Part shown: positions 50,493-53,850 of the stretch, in pieces
Numbering within the stretch: position 1 is the stretch's first letter
How the letters are laid out: every line of letters starts with the position of its first letter
Assembly: GCA_021737785.1 (NCBI GenBank)
Contig: JAIPDI010000037.1
Location: 1-53,850, forward strand
From: Deltaproteobacteria bacterium
GTDB lineage: Bacteria > Desulfobacterota > DSM-4660 > Desulfatiglandales > Desulfatiglandaceae
DNA length: 53,850 nucleotides
Reading direction: 5' to 3'
Notes under the pieces: generated by a model
What the model saw: the letters and a program-made list of their open reading frames with translations, nothing else
What the model was told of the DNA's origin: nothing
Database searches by the model: none
Position numbers and translations under genes: made by a program

Positions 50493-50696
50493 ATGGCAGA
50501 TAGTGTACCGACGAAAAAGATCGCCAGTAAGATTTACGTCATCCGGAATACAAAGGTTATGATCGATAGAGATTTGGCTGATCTTTATGGTGTGGAAACA
50601 AGGGTGCTGAACCAAGCGGTACGAAGAAATGTTAAACGTTTTCCCGAAGATTTCATGTTTGAATTGACCCGCCTGCGTTTCCACCGCCTGGGGTAG
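50493..50696 (+). pseudogene. Truncated ORF6N-domain protein
   Basis: The first 57 residues are a clear ORF6N-domain start (IYVIRNTKVMIDRDLADLYGVETRVLNQAVRRN, then FPEDFMFELT), a DNA-binding-associated module common in phages and mobile islands. Such proteins are usually 150-300 residues; here the frame diverges after FELT and ends at residue 67. A GGGAG RBS precedes the ATG, so a short product may still be made. The break point falls where the downstream nucleotidyltransferase pair begins, which suggests an insertion or recombination event. Confidence 0.75.
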
Positions 50697-50716
50697 CCGG
50701 TCACAGGAGAACCGCT

Positions 50717-50932
50717 TTGGATGTCATGGAAACCCATAAATCGAGGATGCATCCGGTGCAGCTCAGGATCTTTCGAGAAATGAGCCCCGAACGAAAGCTG
50801 GAGATTGCCCAGATGCTCTACTATTCGGCAAGAGAACTGAAGGCCGCTGCCATTCGCGCCAAGCATCCGGAGTGGTCTGAAGAAGAGATTCAATCCAGAT
50901 TGAGCGAGGCGTTCCTTTATGGCAGGACCTGA
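50717..50932 (+). CDS. Small helical partner of nucleotidyltransferase
   Basis: A 71-residue, charged, helical protein (SPERKLEIAQMLYYSARELKAAAIRAKHPEWSEEEIQSRL). I favour the TTG at 50717 as start: AGGAG lies 7 nt upstream, whereas the in-frame ATG at 50726 is 16 nt away. It overlaps the next gene by 14 bp, so the two are coupled. Small helical proteins paired with a minimal nucleotidyltransferase are common in toxin-antitoxin-like modules; here the function is not established. Confidence 0.7.
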   Translation: MDVMETHKSRMHPVQLRIFREMSPERKLEIAQMLYYSARELKAAAIRAKHPEWSEEEIQSRLSEAFLYGRT

Positions 50933-51500
50933 GCTGTTTCAAGTTTTTATACGCCCGCTGAACCTTCTGAATATTCCCTACATGGTGACAGGATCTGTAG
51001 CGAGCATCGTTTACGGCGAAGCCCGGATGACTCACGATATTGATATGGTCGTGATGATCCGTGTTCGTGACGCTGAGCGCATTGCTGAGGCGTTCCCCTC
51101 GACTGATTTTTATTGCCCGCCGAAGGAGATCATCCGGATCGAGGCAAATAGGCCCCTGCGCGGTCACTTCAATCTCATCCATCATGCAACCGGGTTCAAG
51201 GCCGTTATCTATGTGGCGGGCGAGGATCCTCTCCATCATTGGGCCATGGAGCGCCGAAGGTGCATCCGCATGGCAGAAGATCTAATGTGGGTCGCCCCTC
51301 CCGAGTATGTGATCCTTCGAAAACTGGCCTACTATCGAGAAGGCGGAAGCGAAAAACACCTCTCTGACATTCGGGGCATTCTGGAGGTTTCAGGGAATGA
51401 CCTTGACATATCCGAAATTCAAAGGCGGGCGCTCGACATGGGGTTTCAAAAGGAGTGGCGCGAGTTGTTGGCAAATCTCCCGGAAGGCGTAAAAGCGTGA
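50919..51500 (+). CDS. Nucleotidyltransferase-fold protein (toxin-antitoxin-like)
   Basis: A 193-residue protein with the nucleotidyltransferase signature GS at 25-26 and the metal-binding Asp40-Ile-Asp42 (TGSVASIVYGEARMTHDIDMVV). The later segment VAPPEYVILRKLAYYREGGSEKHLSDI is also typical of the AbiEii-like/DUF6036 type. It overlaps the small helical gene upstream by 14 bp. Members act as antitoxins or toxins that modify nucleotides, tRNA or proteins; which applies here is not clear. No membrane or signal region is present. Confidence 0.82.
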   Translation: MAGPELFQVFIRPLNLLNIPYMVTGSVASIVYGEARMTHDIDMVVMIRVRDAERIAEAFPSTDFYCPPKEIIRIEANRPLRGHFNLIHHATGFKAVIYVAGEDPLHHWAMERRRCIRMAEDLMWVAPPEYVILRKLAYYREGGSEKHLSDIRGILEVSGNDLDISEIQRRALDMGFQKEWRELLANLPEGVKA

Positions 51501-51707
51501 AATCGATGCGTCAACAAAGGGCCATAGGGGGACCTTGACCTCCCCCTCAGCCCTCCATGCCATGGATGTTGTCACCCCAGCCTTTTCCGCATCTTCTCAA
51601 TATCCGGTGCATAAAGCCTTGGCTGGTTGATGCTTATTCGGCGTCAACATTTTGTGCGGGGTCCGGAGTTACTCGTGGTCTTACCCCGGTTTGTCGAAAT
51701 GATACGC

Positions 51708-51744
51708 TTGACGCTTCAATTTGCACGTATTAGTATACGTGCAA
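51708..51744 (+). promoter_or_regulatory. Promoter with overlapping perfect palindromic operator
   Basis: TTGACG (51708-51713), 17-nt spacer, TAGTAT (51731-51736). A perfect 10-bp inverted repeat, TTGCACGTAT and ATACGTGCAA (51721-51730 and 51735-51744, 4-nt centre), covers the -10. A repressor bound there would block transcription; the RHH protein encoded next is the obvious candidate. Confidence 0.75.
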
Positions 51745-51763
51745 TGTTAAGGAGGTGCATCTG

Positions 51764-51979
51764 ATGCAAAAGAAACTCACAGTGACCATCGACGAAGAGG
51801 TTTATGAGGGCTTGCGAACAGTCATCGGACCACGGAAAATCAGCCGCTTTATACAGGAGTTGGTACGCCCACATGTTGTAAAAAGAGATATGTACGCCGC
51901 GTATAAAGAAATGGCCGCTGATCAAATCAGGGAATCTGAAGCCCTTGAGTGGGCCGAAGCCACCCACCTCAATCTATAA
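51764..51979 (+). CDS. Ribbon-helix-helix antitoxin, apparently without its toxin
   Basis: A 71-residue protein: an RHH DNA-binding start (KKLTVTIDEEVYEGLRTVIGPRKISRFIQELVRPHV) followed by an acidic tail (MAADQIRESEALEWAEATHLNL) like those of antitoxins paired with PemK/MazF-type toxins. The ATG at 51764 has TAAGGAGGT upstream. A perfect palindrome over the promoter suggests autoregulation. No toxin gene follows: the next 500 bp lack any plausible frame, so this is an orphan antitoxin or a decayed module. Confidence 0.8.
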   Translation: MQKKLTVTIDEEVYEGLRTVIGPRKISRFIQELVRPHVVKRDMYAAYKEMAADQIRESEALEWAEATHLNL

Positions 51980-52013
51980 TCACCCCCCTCCTGCCCCATT
52001 TTGCAATTTTTCC

Positions 52014-52041
52014 TTGACATACCCATCTGTTGCACTATGAT
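52014..52041 (+). promoter_or_regulatory. Promoter-like sequence with no recognised gene
   Basis: TTGACA (52014-52019), a 16-nt spacer and TATGAT (52036-52041) form a strong housekeeping-type match. The downstream 52042-52565 contains no gene I can support, so it may be a remnant or drive an unidentified RNA. Confidence 0.5.
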
Positions 52042-52565
52042 CCCCCCAATTACCCAATTTCGGCCAAATAGGTTTCCAAGTTCCAATCCATGATTCATTA
52101 ACCTTAAGCCTTTGAGCTTTCAACTTTCAGCTTATGGATCATCATCCCCTCAAATACCCCATACCCCGCTCCTGACAGGGCTCTTTTTCCTGTTGGGAGC
52201 AAAAACGCTATCTCCGATCCGCAACAGTCGATTTTCACAACCATATGCACAGAACGGCTTCAATCCCGCAATAGGCGTTCCACATCAATGCGAACTTCCA
52301 ACGCAGAAGTTTCAGTATGGCAAAACACAACCGTCTGCCCAAATACAACGAACTCCTGAACCCCACTTGGTACAGGCCCTGCGTGACCTCTGGGATCGGG
52401 TATAGCATCGATACGTTTCATGCAACGGTTTTGCCTTATGGCTAATAAATATTAAAGACGTTGTGTGATAAAATACGTGGTGGTTCGTCGAAGTGGCCAA
52501 CGGAGATCATGAGAAACAAGATACGGCAAACAAGAGTCAACAGCAGACCTGACCCCTTTTCTTCA

Positions 52566-52748
52566 TCACAGCTCTTTGACAGATAAAAGCCCTTGATCCA
52601 TTAGCCATTGATTGGTCATGCCGGTCTGGGTGGCCAGTGTCCGGGCTAAGTGCCAAGGCCCTTTTCTGCTTATGGCGACCGATATGGCGGCATCCAGAGA
52701 GGTCCCGAGCTTTCGCAGCTCCCGCACCTTTGTCCGGGCATACCGCCA
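52566..52748 (-). pseudogene. Remnant of a group II intron reverse transcriptase/maturase (C-terminus)
   Basis: The minus strand encodes about 60 residues ending at the stop at 52566, including SRKGPWHLARTLATQTGMTN and a QWLMDQGLLSVKEL ending. This matches the C-terminal end of group II intron-encoded proteins as I know them. An in-frame TGA lies immediately upstream, and no reverse transcriptase domain is nearby, so only a fragment remains. The short frames called on the plus strand here are shadows. Confidence 0.6.
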
Positions 52749-52948
52749 TCACGCCATGGCGTGATAGCACATACGCAAGCGTCTCCTGAGCCAGTGATCG
52801 ATTTCAGGAAGCAAAAGGGGACAGGCAAATTATGATTTCCATCTTTACAGTCTTAATACCATGATACATGGACTTTTTTCCATGATATATAGGCAATAGG
52901 TGGATACTTTTCCAGCTGTCCCAACTGTTATGCCAGAAGGACGTTAAG

Positions 52949-53551
52949 ATGACTCAAATCGGTCTATGCTATTTTTCCAGAATCGTCTCGGATGATGTCG
53001 TTGATGACTTCGTATCAACCATCTCAACTAGCGGCTTGTCTCTCACCGTCGAGCGTGAGGAAGAAGTCCCTATTCAAGGTGGTTTAGAGTGGCTAGCTCC
53101 GACAGCGCTCATTGTCTTTCTCGCAAAGCCCTATTTCGAAGCCTTCCTATCAGAGATGGGGAAAGATCATTACAATCTCCTTAAGAAAGCTCTGAAGAAA
53201 GCCGCCAATCGTCTCCTCGGTCCGTCGAGACCAGAGATACTTCTCGTCCATTCAAAGGGTAAAGTTAAAAGCTCAGGAGAATACTCCCTGGCTTTCTCGA
53301 TCCATGTCAAGGTTTCTGAGGATCTAAATCTTAAGCTGTTGTTTCCAACTGAACTGAGGGAAGAAGGTGTCCATGAGATCATTGAAGCATATTCGGATTT
53401 CATTGCCGCTCTTTACGCAGGGAAGGTCGACGAGGAACTCATACATAAGCTGAGCGCTGGAAGGGTAATCGGCAAAACAATGCTTGTTGCATACGATTTC
53501 GAATCAAAAGAAGTTGGACCTGTTGATCCCATCCCTCGGAAACGTAGCTGA
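52949..53551 (+). CDS. Unknown 200-residue protein with one hydrophobic segment
   Basis: A 200-residue protein with a good RBS (AGAAGGA before the ATG). A hydrophobic stretch near residues 47-66 (LEWLAPTALIVFLAKPYFEAF) could be a membrane or membrane-surface helix; the remainder is mixed alpha/beta with a basic end. I recognise no catalytic motif. Upstream, short dyads (CCATGATACATGG at 52859-52871 and CCATG at 52880) may be regulatory. Its base composition is more AT-rich than that of the metabolic genes, which fits an acquired island gene. Confidence 0.65.
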   Translation: MTQIGLCYFSRIVSDDVVDDFVSTISTSGLSLTVEREEEVPIQGGLEWLAPTALIVFLAKPYFEAFLSEMGKDHYNLLKKALKKAANRLLGPSRPEILLVHSKGKVKSSGEYSLAFSIHVKVSEDLNLKLLFPTELREEGVHEIIEAYSDFIAALYAGKVDEELIHKLSAGRVIGKTMLVAYDFESKEVGPVDPIPRKRS

Positions 53552-53850
53552 AGGCATAACATCGCGGCGCTGACTTCGTCCAGCCGCGATTAAGTATCAA
53601 TAATTATGTACGATGATGACCTAATACATGAAGATTGCATATTACGTGATGTAGATCCGTATTTCGCTCAAGGATATCGAAAAAATTTGAGATACGTTAC
53701 CAAAGACTATGCCCCCCTGTGTCAGAGTAGTTGTCGGATGAAGCAGGAGAGAAGTGGCGACACCCCCGTAGGTGAGCGTAGCGAACCGGAGGGGGTGTCG
53801 GAGGCGACCCGCCATCCCCATTTCTCCTCAATACGAACATGAAGCGGGGC
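53552..53850. repeat. Right-edge region with a 10-bp inverted repeat
   Basis: CGACACCCCC (53758-53767) and GGGGGTGTCG (53791-53800) flank 23 nt rich in GTAGCGAACC-like bases, resembling a REP-type palindrome. A 78-codon frame at 53606-53842 runs through the repeat and is unlikely to be a gene. Nothing else is seen to the window end. Confidence 0.5.

Noticed and set aside
53606-53842. 78-codon frame at the right edge
   Set aside because: Its second half is encoded by a palindromic repeat and it has no RBS.

Overview
The window looks like the chromosome of a strictly anaerobic deltaproteobacterium (Desulfobacterota), most like a sulfate-reducing or syntrophic Desulfobacterales-type organism. 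This is inferred from gene content: a complete bacterial CO dehydrogenase/acetyl-CoA synthase cluster, several HdrA/MvhD/formate-dehydrogenase electron-transfer operons, sigma-54 control, and heavy selenocysteine use. Nine in-frame UGA codons lie in eight genes; all interrupt conserved motifs and most have a convincing hairpin just downstream.

Region 1 (1-9.4 kb) is replication housekeeping on the minus strand: dnaA, dnaN, gyrB, gyrA, gpsA and a small gene. The dnaA next to dnaN has a degenerate P-loop. The end of a second, ordinary-looking dnaA enters at the left edge on the plus strand.

Region 2 (9.5-21.3 kb) is the carbonyl branch of the Wood-Ljungdahl pathway on the plus strand: cooC, then acsD-acsA-acsB-acsC-acsE, a strong terminator, an Mrp-type ATPase and an HdrCB/HdrD-like protein. 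The CODH subunit AcsA is read through a UGA that aligns by spacing with a C-cluster cysteine. AcsD carries a long Ala/Lys/Glu-rich tail.

Region 3 (21.3-24.7 kb) has a near-perfect sigma-54 promoter with two upstream inverted repeats. It drives two tandem GcvH-like proteins, each with two identical C-x12-C-x5-C-x2-C motifs before the lipoyl-type domain. A minus-strand archaemetzincin follows.

Region 4 (25.4-48.4 kb) is an electron-transfer island: a 1480-residue HdrA with an inserted GltD-like NAD(P)H module and a second HdrA unit; then hdrA-hdrA'-mvhD-fdhB-fdhA (operon A); then four two-component regulators, including a sigma-54 activator; then hdrA-mvhD-fdhB-fdhA (operon B). The likely theme is flavin-based electron bifurcation linking formate, ferredoxin and disulfide or NAD(P)H pools, feeding reducing power to or from the Wood-Ljungdahl pathway.

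Region 5 (48.4-53.85 kb) is accessory: an AbiEi-like/Fic fusion, a truncated ORF6N gene, a nucleotidyltransferase pair, an orphan ribbon-helix-helix antitoxin with a perfect operator, a group II intron protein remnant and an unknown 200-residue protein. No tRNA, rRNA or CRISPR array was seen.
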